Positions 49,195-61,985 of a stretch of DNA of 64,000 nt are shown in pieces; positions within the stretch are counted from its first letter, which is position 1, and every line of letters begins with the position of its first letter. Source of the stretch: Piper betle (Eukaryota; Streptophyta; Magnoliopsida; Piperales; Piperaceae). Made by a program: the position numbers and the translations under genes. The stretch lies in contig JAURVB010002055.1 in the NCBI GenBank assembly GCA_033002965.1, positions 45,706-109,705 on the forward strand, written 5' to 3'. The notes under the pieces were generated by a model. That model saw only the letters and a list, made by a program, of their open reading frames with translations. It was not told the DNA's origin and made no database searches.

Positions 49195-51044
49195 CGAGAT
49201 GAAACCGATCAATATCCATTTTTATATTTGGATATTTTCATATTGGAACCTGCTGGGTCGTTCTTGTCATGATCATTTTTCGTTCCGGCAGCTGGTCTGA
49301 ATTAAAGCGATAAGCTGATTTACTGTCACAATGTTTAATTTTATCGATGATCAAATCTGCAAGTATTTTTTTGAAGTTTTTTTCAATTCCTTATATATAT
49401 AAAGTTTGCTCGTATAATTGAAGTTAGAAGCCGACTAGCTGTTGCTGTCTAGCTATTTAACAAGAACTAGAATAGACAATTGACTTCGAGTACAGCGGCC
49501 ATTGATTTGAAAACGAAGTTATAATGACGTCTGGCTTACTAATAGAAGTCTGTATATACATATATGTAAGACAAATGGATATCACTCGGTTCTATTGTAA
49601 TAAAATATTTTTTTTAACTAGAAAATGCCCGTATCAATAATTATGATCTTACATATGGACTTGTTCATTGGCAACAAAATATAATAATTGTACTCCATGC
49701 ATGCCAAGAACGGAGGCAGATCGATTTGTTCATGCAATCGTAGTCATGAACTTGATTGATTTAGGTAGTGCTGACGTTTGAGTACTGTTCGAAATTAGCA
49801 TGTCTGTCACTCAGCAGCCATAGGAAAAATAATCCATGATTGATGACAACTACTATTTATATGAAGAGTATATCATACATACATGCATAATGACTAATTA
49901 GAAATATTGTTCGCGTACCCATAACAGGGTGCAATCAAAACTACGAGAAAAGCTATAATATTAAATAAATGAATCAAGTACTGATTAACCATGAATGAAT
50001 ATTTTAGTTGTTAAATACTTAGGTAATTCTGGAGCCGATGACAGAGGAAGGGATAAGAGGAAACTAATTGCTTAATATGTGATTGATATGAATACGATAT
50101 GATCTTGATCTGCAATCCAATCATGGGATGTCCGGCTGGTCGAGCTTTATATGGAGATTGGAGACACGACGCGTGCATGGGCTCACCTCCTCTTGATCAC
50201 GAGTGGTTTGACGAAACGAGGGCTACGTGGGAGGCATCCAACCTATTTTGGGGATTGAATGGTTCTGGTGTTCATGAGACGGTGGCGGAGCAGGCCCACT
50301 CCGGCGGACGGTGGCTTTTTTACGGGGAGGCGGGGGTCCTGTGTTACGATGATGTACCTGACATCGCTTTACTGGTCTCCATGCTAGCTAAGCTCCTCAC
50401 TAATTGGTCCACCCATGCATCCACGAGGAGATCATTATTCAATGGGGTTGAGAGATCACAAGAGAGAAGAAATGTTAATTTAAATCATGGTTTTAGGATT
50501 CTTTTTTTCATTTGAAAAATTCTCTGGGTCTACTCCTTTCCATGACTTTTAGAGTCAAATTTCATAGAATATGGTTTTTTATGACAAATTTTTAAATGAC
50601 TCTATTTGACTAAGGAGTCGGGTAATAAAATTTATTGAAAAAATATATTTCTTTTAAGTCAGATAAGTTAACATTTTTAATCAGTGTTGATTAATGCATT
50701 TGCCAATTTTAAGTGTGAAAGAGAATAATGTAAATTACCCATGTCGTCCTAGAGTTAAATGTACTTCATAACTTAACGAGTTCATTTTAGTTTTGCATAT
50801 TGATTAAGTGTGCTGATCAAATAGAGTCAAACAGGTTGCTTAGTAGTAATATACGTACTTCTATATGCCAACAAAAAAACATATACTAACAATCATACAT
50901 GATAGATTGAAGCTGAAGTTTACTTCGATCCAAGCAATTACATGGATAGGAACTAGGAAGTCTTCCATGTCTCATCCATTAAATTTTCTCTGAATAATGC
51001 GTTCCACTGTAAAGGTGGAAAGCTACGTTTACTCCTATCCCCAA
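49195..51044. other. Intergenic region
   Basis: 3' UTR and downstream of the MYB gene. The ORF at 50099-50515 (138 codons) has no recognisable domain and I do not call it. A possible MITE is listed at 50597-50829. Confidence 0.45.
50597..50829. mobile_element. MITE-like inverted repeat element
   Basis: tgactctatttga at 50597-50609 and its exact reverse complement tcaaatagagtca at 50817-50829 bound 233 AT-rich, non-coding bases. No clear target duplication, so the assignment is tentative. Confidence 0.45.
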
Positions 51045-51235
51045 TTGAGCACAGCCATCTTGGCTGTGCTCAACTTTTCAGCCGTTGGATTGAATCCAAC
51101 GGCTGAAAAACCCATCTTCCCCCCTTCCTTTGCTTTCACCCTTGGGTCCACCGCGCCCCTCGCCCCACAATCTAATTAATATAAAGTTAATCCGCTCTAA
51201 TCAGACCTTTGATAAATGTATTGATTCGTAAAAAC

Positions 51236-51996
51236 GTAACTCGTTCCCAATTTGAATCAATATTAAGAAATAAAATTTAAAAAATATATAACATAATTTC
51301 GTAATAAAAACTTGGCTCGCTAACGACTCGAGTCAATATTACGAAATAAATTTATTTTTTAATTAATAGAATTAATTTATTTTTAAAATTTTATTTCATA
51401 ATAAAAACTTGACACATCCAGACTCGAGTCAATATTATAAAATAAAATTTTAAAAATATATAAAATAATTTCGTAATAAAAAATTGACTTGTTTCCGACT
51501 AGAATTAATATTATGAAATAAATTTTAAAAAATATAAAAATAATTTTTTAATAAAAACTTGACTCTTGTTGGGAGTGTGTCAAGTTTTTATTAAGGAATT
51601 ATTATTTTATTTTAAATTTATTTTGTAATTAAAACTTGACTCGATCCTGCGCGGGATCGAGTCGACTTTTATTACAAAATTATCTTATATTTTTTAAAAT
51701 TTATTTTATAATATTAAAAACTTGACTCAAGAAATGAGCGAGTCTAAGTTTTTATTACCAAATTATTTTATTTTTAAAAATTTATTTTGTAATTAAAACT
51801 TAACTCAATCTCGCGCGGGTCCGAGTTAAGTTTTTATTTTATGGTATGTATTTTTAAAAAAATTTAAAAATCAATTTTGTAGTATTGACTCGAGCCAGAG
51901 TGAGTCAAAGTTTTATATTTTATAGTATTTTATTTTTAAAAATATTTTTAATATTTATTTCATAATATTGACTCGGGAGCGAATCAAATTTTTATT
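51236..51996. repeat. Ten-unit ~80 bp tandem array centred on ttgactcg palindromes
   Basis: Unit centres (cttgactcg or variants) lie near 51236, 51311, 51408, 51483, 51558, 51635, 51721, 51799, 51885 and 51968. Each is a partial palindrome of the form aaacttgactcN...Ngagtcaagttt joined by AT-rich spacers. Some are near-perfect, e.g. gactcgatcctgcgcgggat followed by cgagtc at 51639-51664. Confidence 0.85.
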
Positions 51997-52059
51997 ACGA
52001 AAATGCCATCGCCCTTCCACCCCGCCCTCCCTCCCCCGCCCCTGTTTTTCGCGCCACCG

Positions 52060-52480
52060 TTGGTGACGCCGGCGTGGGGTTGGGGCGAAACGGGTGAGAG
52101 GGGGAGGGAATGGGACGTGGGGAGCGGGGCAGAGCGAAGGCCGCAGGGCGCGACTGGGGGTGAAAGTAGGGGAGGGGAAGGGTGGGGGGCGGGCGGGGGC
52201 ACGGGTGGAGGGGGCGCGGGCGTGGCAGGGCGTGGGGTGGGCCGGGGGCGCAGGGAGGGGCATGGGGTGCGGGGTGGAGCGAGGAGCTGCGGGGCGGGCG
52301 AGGGGCGCGGCGTGGGGGTGGCTGGGAGGGGGGAAGGGTGGGGGTGGGGGCGGGGGGCGCGGGGGAGGGGCGTAGGGCGAGTAAGGGCCGTGGGGCGGGG
52401 CGGGGGGAACGAGGGGGGGGTGGTGGGGCGGGGCGAGGGCGCGGCAGACCAAACGGTGAGAGCAGAGGAAGGGGAGGGGG
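52060..52480. other. Strongly G-rich tract with many G-runs
   Basis: Dozens of runs of three to eight G on the plus strand, separated by one to four bases, give many possible G-quadruplexes. The overlapping long ORFs on both strands follow from the base bias (few stops) and are not genes. Confidence 0.85.
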
Positions 52481-52547
52481 GATTGCCAGCCGTTGGATTA
52501 AATCCAACGGCCGGAATATTACGCACAACCAGTACAACATTCTTCTC

Positions 52548-52550
<3 letters not shown>

Positions 52551-52587
<37 letters not shown>

Positions 52588-52607
52588 AGAGAGAGAGAGA
52601 GAGAGAG
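52551..52607. repeat. (AT)n(AG)n compound microsatellite
   Basis: About 17 AT units run directly into about 11 AG units just outside the composite element. Confidence 0.95.
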
Positions 52608-55600
52608 TAATATCAAATATAGCGCTATGTGTAACTTATGTTAAAGATATATTCTAATTTTATAAATAAATTTTCGTCAAATAATTAGATAGAATGTCGT
52701 GATTTGTTATCTTAGATAGAGATGATTTCAAATTTTAAATATAAAATCTAACTGAGTGAGGAGATGGATTATATTAATTTTATTTTTTATTGTATTTTAA
52801 TTGATTGAATCTCACTCTTTTTGTCGGAGCATGACTATTACTTTTCATCCGAATATGACTTCTAATTCTTTTTAGTAAGTACAAGCCATGTTTAATTCAG
52901 CCGTGTTTAAGCCTAACCCATCATTTTCATGACCTGATCATTATATGTATTTAAGGTACTGTTTAAGTCGAAATGTAAAATTCATAATTAACTTGCTCGT
53001 TCTTCACGATTTATTCATTTTTTTGAAAGTTGTTCTTCACGAATTTGCTTGTAGCTTGAAGCATATACTAGTTAGCTAGAACATGACAAAGTGGTAAGTA
53101 AATAATCAGAAGAGAAAAATGAATAGGGCGCCGTCTAAAAAATGACTTTACTCCAAATTTAGTCGCCTCAAGGTGAAATAGAGCAGACTGGAGAAAATAC
53201 ACCCAATGGCAATACAAGTTTTTGTTCATCACCACGTCAAGCGGACGTCTAAAATAATATAAACAGGTAATGACATATGCAATGCTTTTGGTCAAGTTAA
53301 GACTTTGAGACCCCCAGAAAAAATGGATGTACAACGCTCAAAGGCTTGGGACAAATAATGGAATGGATGTACATGACAATCCAAACTTCATTTCAAGAGC
53401 ATACTGTTGATAAGCTGTTATTTTCCACGCAACCCTTTTTTGGTTTGATAAGCTTGAGTGAAAGAGAAGAAAGGAGCTGGTCGGCCTTGTCATGTTGGCG
53501 TTTTCTTTCATTCAAACTTGGAAGGACAATGCCTGGTCATCTCCTTCATTCGACCGCCAAAATCACCTTCTCCGTCCATCCACTGGCCATGAAGAAAAAA
53601 GGACATCCTTGCTTTCTTCTCCTTCAATATACAGCGAGTCTGTTTTTTGTGTAAACTGACAAGCCCAACTTTATGCCGCCCTTCGCCTTGTCGATTGAGG
53701 ATGATTCAAACAAGAAAACAAGGGCACCTTTACAGTCTTTTAACATATGAAGGAATTTGGCACCAAGATCTTGAGACACTTGTGTGCAGACGCTGTATAT
53801 ATTTACGGTTTTTGTCCACCGCATTCTGATTACAAGAAAAGTTTGGATGCAATTCTTCTAAAGTATGAAGTGCATGCAAAGTGTAATGATGGAAAGGAGA
53901 CCAATATTGAAATGCACTACGTACTAATTTTTGGAATTGAAATTATTACGTCTGTCAATGTTTTCCTCTTGCCTGACAACTATGAATGTGAATATCCCTG
54001 ATCTGAATTTAACCTGTTTTTAGGTTTGAATTTTTTGATATATAATATACTTAAAAAATATTTAGATAGGATATGAATTTTGGGAATAAGAGATATTTTA
54101 TAAAATTATATTTTAAAATATATAATTTTATATTAAAATTTATATTATTTATATTATTTTATTTAATCAGGTTGGATTTCGATTATGCATCGTATACGGA
54201 CATGATAAATAAAATAGATATAATTTTTAAATTTAGATCAGATTTGGGTAAAATGAATTTGGGTTATATACAAACATAATAAATAAAATAGATATAATTT
54301 TTAAATTTGAGTCGTCTAATAACGTGAACATCAACCTGTCAATCCGTGCTTGCTATATGAAGTAGGACCTCTGATGATGAATTTGGAATGGGCCTTATCC
54401 CTGGGCTAGAACTCAAAATCACTGTTCATCGATACAAGCAGCAGCAGAACCCAATGCCCAGCCACACTCCCTAAAAAATAATAGCTTTGAGCAATGTCCC
54501 ACATTAACCCAGTATTTGTCGACTAGCCTGCAATATTTCTAAACCTGCGCACCTTGTTTTTTGAACGTGGTGGAAAATAGGAAACACCGGACCAGCCTTG
54601 CTTTGGCAGTGCCCAGGAAAAGGCCACAAGCCCCAAAAGAAAAAGACGATCATCCGACGATTTTGCGTATCTTCTCCGATATCTCCTTCTTATATATATA
54701 TACATATATATAACAAGTCATTAGGTTATGTCCAAATGATATATTCTACCTGATCATCCACTGTACCAGTACTGGGTTAGCTCGATTGGAAGACGATCAG
54801 CTGGTTAACTAATGTGTGTACACTTTTTGGAAGGTTAAAATTTACAGAGCACTTGATCAAGTGGAGCTATAGCTTCAAAAGTTGACAACACTCTTATATA
54901 TACTGGGCAATCATCTGATATTGAAAGCTATTTTAAGGGAATCCTTTTCAGCTATGATTAATACTTTTGATCCCCTTTACAAGCCCAATAACCAATGGAT
55001 GCTTCTTCTTCATGTCAAATAAATTGAAATTGCACGGGGAAGCAAAACCTATGACCGTATTAATATAGTAGATATATCATTTTGAAAAGCTAATGTACCC
55101 TCGGTGCTCACCTTTATATTCCTTATGCTCAGTCCTCGAACCAGGCTATTGTTCAAGCAAGCAAGAAGGAACCGACCTATTAAAATTATATTGCATTTGT
55201 AAGATTGCCGGTTTTTTTTTTGACTGAGATCGTTAAAGAGCAATTTTTGTGAAACAAGTTTTAGATTTTTGTGCAGTGCTATTTATGTAAAGACGGTTTC
55301 GTGAAGTGGTTGCCTCACCTGTGGACTCTGATATATACCCTTGTCGCCATTGCAATAAAAAGCTGCAAAGAGCGTATTGTTTCCAAGAAAACCATACAAG
55401 CAGCAAGAATTGGTCATGGGCTCATGGGTCCATAGCATGGACTTTCTGACAGTGCATTATTCGTTTTCTTCGATATGGGAAAAATTAAAGAAAGAAATAT
55501 AAGCTGATTGATTATCTTTGCTATTAGTGTTTTTCTAGCCTTAATGTTTTTTGTTCTTGCAAAGAACCCTTTTCTTTGGTGACTTAGGTTGTAACGTACC

Positions 55601-55837
55601 TAATCTTTTCTCTTATAAAGTTGCTACCTTCGCTGTCATGCACGACTTGGTGTTTGAATTCTTGCCGAGAAATGGTTTTTTCCCCCAACCAAACAAGATA
55701 ACAGTTAGATACCCATAAACTATTCCTGCTTGCCAGAAACGATAAACCAGTCCAACGATGTAGTCTAGCAAAAGAATGTCCCAACACCTACCCCATCCAA
55801 ATAGGATGACAGAGCACTCTCATTCGTACCCATATGT
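52608..55837. other. Intergenic region
   Basis: No gene supported. An AT-rich stretch at 54030-54310 contains a direct repeat of about 30 bp (aataaaatagatataatttt at about 54209 and 54282). ORFs at 53346-53654 and 53747-54001 show no family features. Confidence 0.5.
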
Positions 55838-55845
55838 GTAGTTTT

Positions 55846-56508
55846 GGTTGATTTTATTTGGAATCGGTCGATTTAAATCAGATTGGTGGCCATTTGCATT
55901 AAAAAATAAGATAAATCGGTTTTGGCTCGAATTGGTCTATGACTCGACTTGAATTAGCCGATTCCAACTGATTCAAGCCGATTTTAGAATTGGAAGATTT
56001 GAACTGATTCTGAATAGTGGCGGTGAGGGTAGGCACGGGTGACCTGGGGGGTGGTTGGGTGGGCAACGACGGTGGGGGATGGGCGGCAACAAGGTAGTGA
56101 CCGGGGCGAGGGGTGGGGAGGGGCGATGGGGCGACAAGGCCGCTTGTGGGGCGATGGGGGGGGGGCGGGTGGGCGGGGTAGAATAATATATTCTACGCGA
56201 TATTCTCATAATTACAAAATTGACTTCATTTTGACTCGAGTCAAAAATAATAACTAATTTTAAATAATTAAAAAAATTTTAAAAAAATATTTAAAAATTA
56301 CATAAAATATGATACATATTATAACATAAAAATGATAATAGAATAATATATTCTATAACTAATATCTCACAAATTTTAACTAAATTAAAATTTTTATATA
56401 TAATCGATTTGAATCGATTTAACTGAACCGATTCTAGATCAATTTAAACCAATTCAATCGGGTTTTGTGATTCTCTCGAAAATCGATTCCAATTCCTATT
56501 TTTTAACG
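55846..56508 (-). mobile_element. hAT-like non-autonomous TIR element, copy C
   Basis: It is flanked by gtagtttt (55838-55845) and gtagtttc (56509-56516), an 8 bp target duplication with one mismatch. Its ends ggttgattttatttggaatcgg and, inverted, cgttaaaaaataggaattgg are related to those of copy B. It carries aatcgg-type subterminal words, a G-rich core (56010-56170) and the AT-rich gactcgagtcaaaaataata module (56190-56340), in inverted order relative to copy B. Confidence 0.75.
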
Positions 56509-56516
56509 GTAGTTTC

Positions 56517-58174
56517 GATCTAAGCTCCATGTGTACAAGTTTTCACAATCCACAAATTTGATTGCTCAATAATTAAAAAGACTGTAAGACTAAACTCCTG
56601 CAGTTGCAAAAGCATTACAATTTACAAGACCGGTAAACTTCGAATAAACAAAGTTAATAAGAGGAACCATCATCAACAAGCTGTATTACTAGTACAGTCA
56701 ATTGTGGCATATATGATAGGGACCCCATTCACATGACCATGTCTTATATTAGGGGGCGGGGGAGCCCAAGGCCATCGCTCACGCCTCCAATTTGAGACCT
56801 TCTAGCTCTACCTTCGCCCCGTCGATGTCATTCACCTAGCCCAGATGTGGCAGAAGTATGATCCAAAATTGGGTCTTGCTTTCCTGGGTTACCCCTCTCG
56901 TTGATCAGAGAGGTTGCTGTTCAGCTGTTCAGAAGAGAGTGTCAGACACGAATCGAAAAATGAGCTAGCTCGTCCGTTAGCGCTCTGAAGTCGTACGCTT
57001 GTTGTGGCTCGCTGCACATGTCCCTCTTGTCCACTCATGTCCTCGCCCTCTATATTTGTTCCGATACTCGGCGATGCCCGAGACGCAGCGCACCTCATCA
57101 AGCAAGCAAATGTGTATTATTGTTTGGTTCCAACTGCTTTCAGAAATCGAAAGGTGCTCTTGCTTGCTACTAATAAAGCTCTAAAGTCGAACCCCAAAGC
57201 AAAATTATGGACAAATGCAAACAGACGACGCAATGGGACAAAAACGTCTCGCACACACACACTCGCCTCTTCTCCTCCTCACATGCCTTTCCCATTTAAC
57301 AAATCTAATACTCCACCTTTATGTCTCTTTTTTAAAAATCCTTCCCTGCTTTTCTTCTCCACAATGGACGAATCTGGGATGGGGGTATCCTCATGTTGCT
57401 GCTCCCATTTGTCTCGTCTAATCGTCAGAGCTATTATTCTTTCTCATTATTCTATTCCCTCTCTCATCCCATTCCCAATTCCCCTCCCGTGATACCCACC
57501 TCCCCACACCGCTCCTCTTGGCTCTTCCTCCCTTGCTACCATCATCAAATAAACCTCCTACAACTTTGTAAATATCATTTACAGCAGCTAGGAGTAAATG
57601 AACATTAACAAGTCAGTGAGACTGTGAATATTTGTAAGACAAAATATAAAATTGACACCAAAACATACGATTTATATCATTTTAACAATATAAATCTCGT
57701 TTACACTTTCACCCCCTCTTTTTTCTTCTAGTGAGTAGGTGCAGTAGTGGATATATAGCAGGTTGGCGCACTCTGTTGCCTTTGCGTTTTCGCATATATA
57801 GTAGTAATTAATAGAGGTTATTGCTTCTCTTCGGTTATTATAGCTAGACAAGGTTGAGAGGTGTTTAGGGAATGGAGAAAAGGAGGGAGGATATCTCTCT
57901 TGATTCGTCTTGAGCATTTCTTAAACCTTGCCTTGCTTTCGTACAGAACCCGCTTTTGCAGTGGATTCCGATTCTCCCCTGTTTTCCTTTTTGCCTGCTT
58001 TCTGTACAAGGCTGGATTCAGAGGAAACCAGCACGAATTTTCCTTCAACACCCTTTTACAACACTTAGAAACTTGTTGTGTGAAGTTATGATGATGAGAT
58101 ACTGAGCGAGATCGAAACAAAGAGAGGAGCATCTTATTTCTTTCTGCTTCTTCAACTTCTACCTGTCTGTAAGC
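56517..58174. other. Intergenic region and upstream region of the GPI-protein gene
   Basis: The ORF at 57004-57492 has no recognisable domain. 57260-57550 is strongly C/T-rich. I see no gene before 58175. Confidence 0.45.
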
Positions 58175-59843
58175 ATGACCTCTAGCTGCGGCTACATCAC
58201 TTCGTTTTCGAAATGGGTGGTTCTTTGCTCTACTATGCTACAGATGCTGCTGCTGCTGCTAGAGCATACTGTCGCCGAGCTATCGTTGAAGGCAGAAAGT
58301 GGCGGCGAGCAGGCGTTGAAGCCCGGCGTCTACTCTCCCAACACAGTCCCGGCCTTTCCCGTCCAAACCCAGACGCAAACGTGCCGGCTCGACCTCTCCG
58401 ACGAGCTGTTCGGCGGCGTCGACGAGGCGTGCGGCCACAACCTCGACCGCAGCCGCTGCTGCCCTGTCCTGGCCGCCTGGCTGTTCTCCGCCCACGCCCG
58501 GACGGCGCTCCAGGTTCCGGCGTCGTCGCCTTCTCCTTCCTCGTCGTCGGACCTGCCCATGATGCCGGACGACTCGCAAAAGTGCGTGAACTCGCTGCAG
58601 AGCTCGCTGCAGAGCCGGGACATCCACTTGCCGCAGCCGAATGCGTCGTGCGACGCCATCCTCTGTTTCTGCGGCATCCGTCTCCACCAGATAACCTCCC
58701 TCAGCTGCCCCGCCGCTTTCAACGTCTCGTCCTACCGGAGCGCCGCCGCTCCCACGGCCGCCCTCAAGCGCTTGGAGCACGACTGCCGAAACTCGTCGTA
58801 CACCGGCTGTACTCGCTGCCTCGAATCCCTCGAAAAGGTACTCATATCTCTTTCCCTCTAGGCCTCTACCTCTACACAAAGCCCTTAGACTCTTTTAACT
58901 TTAATCTTCTTCGTCTTCCTCCCAACGCATCCATTACTATGTCACTATCCATCCCATTCCCACCCGCCTCCATGCTTTCTGATTTTTGCAGCGTTTCACC
59001 TTTTCACCGTTTTTGGTGTTCTTCTCGTGATTACAACTATATATATATATAATGTACTAATCATCTTGTTTTTTGTCTTCATAATCATTCCATCTATTAG
59101 CTTGAGCAGTGTTTTCTTTATTGTTTCATCATTATGTATTAGACCTTATTATCTTGATGTGTTCAATGCTTGCTATACAAAGTATAATGCTGGCCTCGTT
59201 TGGGGATTTGGGCAGGTGGCATATATTCATGAGTAGCTTCGTCAATAGCTCCCTCGCTTAACTGAAAAAACTAACGCCCGGATGAGACCGGTTCTTTTTA
59301 TTAAATGCTTGTAGGCCATTGTTGGCGAAACCATGTGTGAATCTAACTTATTTTTGGTCACTCTTTAGACATTATTACTACGTACATCGAGTTTGTGTAA
59401 GGCTGGTGGCGTGTGACACTTGATAGCTGCTGCTGATATTGGTTGCATTGTATTGCTTGTGTACTGCTGATGAACAGCTAAAGAGGGACGACGACGACAA
59501 CCGGACAGAAGGAGGGAACGAGAGGACCCGGAAAATGTTTAGCAGGGATTGCCAGCTGATGGGGTTGACATGGTTGCTGGCGAGGAACAAGACGGCCTAC
59601 ATACCGACGGTGTCAGCGGTGCTGCGGGCCGTCATGTACACCACCCGCCCGCCCCACCAGTCCAAGTGCAGCCCCGACCAGGAAAACATGCCACTCGCCG
59701 TCGATTCCCTCCAGTTCCACCGCCTTCCCGCCAACCCCGCCCGCCCATCTCTTCTTCCCATCTACTTCTCCCTCCTTCCCGCCACTCTATCCATCATCAT
59801 CCCTCCCTTCCTTCTCCACCTCCTTTTCCTCGAACATGTATGA
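58175..59843 (+). CDS. GPI-anchored cell-surface protein, At4g28100-like
   Basis: Two exons, 58175-58837 and 59478-59843 (GT-AG), give 342 residues. The N-terminal WVVLCSTMLQMLLLLL is a signal peptide. The body has the Cys-rich plant domain seen in SPARK-type/GPI proteins: CRLDLSDELFGGVDEACG, NLDRSRCCPVLAAWLFSAHA, MMPDDSQKCVNSLQ, CDAILCFCGIRLHQITSLSC, CRNSSYTGCTRCL, then in exon 2 RDCQLMGLTWLLARNKTAYI and CSPDQENMPLAVDSLQF. The C-terminus ends in a hydrophobic tail (LPATLSIIIPPFLLHLLFL) fitting a GPI-attachment signal. The protein would sit on the outer face of the plasma membrane; its molecular role is unknown. At 342 residues it is a little longer than the ~300 of the Arabidopsis relative. 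Codons are GC-rich. It appears intact. Confidence 0.93.
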
Positions 59844-61985
59844 ATCATGATCTCTCCATCTATTAATTTGCTGTTTTTTTATTGCCTCACATATTTTTGG
59901 CTCGTGGCTTCGGTCTTTTGCTGTACAGTGTATGTGTAACATGTGTACCGATTTGGCCAGTTTTTGGGTGGAGGCTCCCCTTCCCAGTAGTGGTAGTCTT
60001 CCTATCATAACGATTCCCCCTCGTAAGATGATACGTATGTTTCTTTTAAAATTGTAACTTGCACGGTATTAATCCATACATATATACAAATATCTATGGC
60101 GCCGGGGTTCGAGTAAATATGAGATGAGCTCATGAGGTTGTTGAGATTTTGTCAGGCCAGTCGATAGTCGGCAATTGGGAGTTGTTTCCTCACCCGCACA
60201 CTTCCCGAAAGGTGCTGCGTATCAGCTACCATTTGTTTGTTTTTGTACATATTGGTCTGGTGGAGCTTATAAGTTACAAAGAAGAAGGCTAAAATATGGT
60301 AGGCGGCATTGGTTGTGGTGGAGTAGAATACGAAAATTTTCAAGGGAGAGCTTTAATGGCGAAAGGCACCAGGGGGAGGATGTTGGTCGTGGGCCGTTTG
60401 TCTCAAATGGCGTCGTTACTCTCGTAATTGGGAGATGGGGGAGGAAGAGGTTGAAGCAGATGCGTGGGCAAAGGCGGGAATCGCGCCTGTCTGTCGTCTT
60501 CATCTCTCCCCTTTTCTCTCGGATCCGACGACGTCTCTTTCCGCTCGTTTGTGTCTGGAGCTCGTCTCGAGAAGTGGAGACTCTGATGACGAAGGGCTTT
60601 TCGAATCTCCTCTTCGGAGAAAGTGTTTGGGCAGTGGATGTTCCGAATTTTTTTTTGCTCGGGCTCTCGGTTTGATGTTGTTGACGCTCTTATTCTGCTT
60701 CATGACAGTGGGATCCCACACTCTGTATATCACCCACGTCTCCAAATTCGGTCCAATTTAGTAAATTTTGCATCATCTTAATCTATACTTAGGTTTTTTA
60801 ATTTGAAATTTTCACAATATATAGTTTCTTATTTTTGTTAAAAATTTCTACGTTTCAACGGGTAATAAGATACATTTTTAAAATTTTGATAAATTATTTT
60901 ATTCATAAATTTAAAATCTTATTGATTCCTTCTTGGACCTACCTGAACTAAATATACTCTACATAAGATATAAATAATAGCTCGTCCATTATTTAAAAGG
61001 TATTAGTTGAAACATTTAAAATATTTAAATTTTTTTAGTGAAAAAGGACAAGCACGTTTAAAGACAATACAAAAGTCTATAATAAGGGAGATATCTAAAA
61101 AAGGATTAAAAAAACTAATATCTACTAGTGTAGGTATTTTTTTATCTTACCTCAAATATATTTTTATTAATAAAAGGGAACTAAATGCTGAAGTGAGATT
61201 AAGGGTACAAGAAGGAGCCAAACAAAATACAATAAAAATAAAATAAAATATAATTAGTACATGTCTTTAAAATTAGAATCTATCTTAAGTTATCATGTAA
61301 TTAACATGTAAGATTTTTATCTCTAAAATATATATAATTATCGTCTATCTCATTAATGATTTAATAAGATAAAAATAAAAAATGTTTTTAAAATGAGATT
61401 CTATCCCTAATATACCGTGACCATCGCACGACATCGTGCCTAGTTAATATAATTTATTAAATTATAAGCCTTATGGTCGCCATGGACTTGAACTATTCGG
61501 CTTTAAAAATAAGTAGACAAGCCCACCATCCATAAGGATTTCTATTCTATCACCCAAAACTGCTGGGTTGAAGCCCACTCTTCCGTTGATAACAGCCCAA
61601 TAGCTGCTGCAGGCAACACGTGAATATTAACCATTATTGCTGATAAGTAGTAAGCAAGGAAAAACTTCACATAGAGCAACTCACCCATTCGACCATGGGC
61701 CGATACTAATTTATCATTTAGGTTCTTCAAAGAGTGTCGGCCGCGATGCATGATCGTTATTGTGTATTGGCTATCACTGATGTTGATTTTATACAGTTTT
61801 TTATGAGATTCAGATCTTATCATGCTCCCTCGTGATCTTAGCCACGACATGATGCAAGTCTTCATAACATTCTATATCTATTTTTATGGTTTTATATTAT
61901 TTTTTGGCTTTCATAGATCATGAGCCATCCCTTCATGCATTTGCCACAACTTCCATTCAGTCTGATCTGCAGTTTTAGCACAAAA
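59844..61985. other. Intergenic region
   Basis: 60170-60760 has moderate GC and several overlapping ORFs (60175-60675, 60435-60761), none like a known family. 60770-61450 is AT-rich. No gene supported. Confidence 0.45.

Larger units (their letters stand above)
51045..52535. mobile_element. Composite inverted-repeat element with internal tandem array
   Basis: The outer ~105 bp at 51061-51167 and, inverted, at about 52428-52530 match at most positions. Both contain the palindrome gccgttggattNaatccaacggc followed by a C-rich tail. The left end also has a 13 bp perfect hairpin (51045-51073) and a 17 bp palindrome (51075-51109). Inside are a ten-unit AT-rich array (51236-51996), a short C-rich stretch and a ~430 bp G-rich arm. 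No transposase is visible and no target duplication was identified. Confidence 0.65.

Noticed and set aside
50099..50515. 138-codon ORF downstream of the MYB gene
   Set aside because: No recognisable domain or conserved composition, starts with a run of hydrophobic residues without context, and ends in AT-rich sequence.
51955..52644. Overlapping ORFs of 93-213 codons on both strands in the G-rich tract
   Set aside because: They exist because the extreme base bias removes stop codons; translations are low-complexity Gly/Arg or Pro/Ala with no domain, and lie inside a repeat element.
54770..54830. tRNA A-box-like ttagctcgattgg suggesting a SINE head
   Set aside because: No B-box (ggttcga-type) follows at the right distance and there is no poly-A or repeat tail.
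57004..57492. 162-codon ORF upstream of the GPI-protein gene
   Set aside because: C/T-rich leader-like sequence; translation is low-complexity Ser/Pro/Leu with no known family.
60175..60761. Overlapping ORFs of 108 and 166 codons
   Set aside because: Different frames of the same moderately GC-rich stretch; no domain recognised and no conserved start context.
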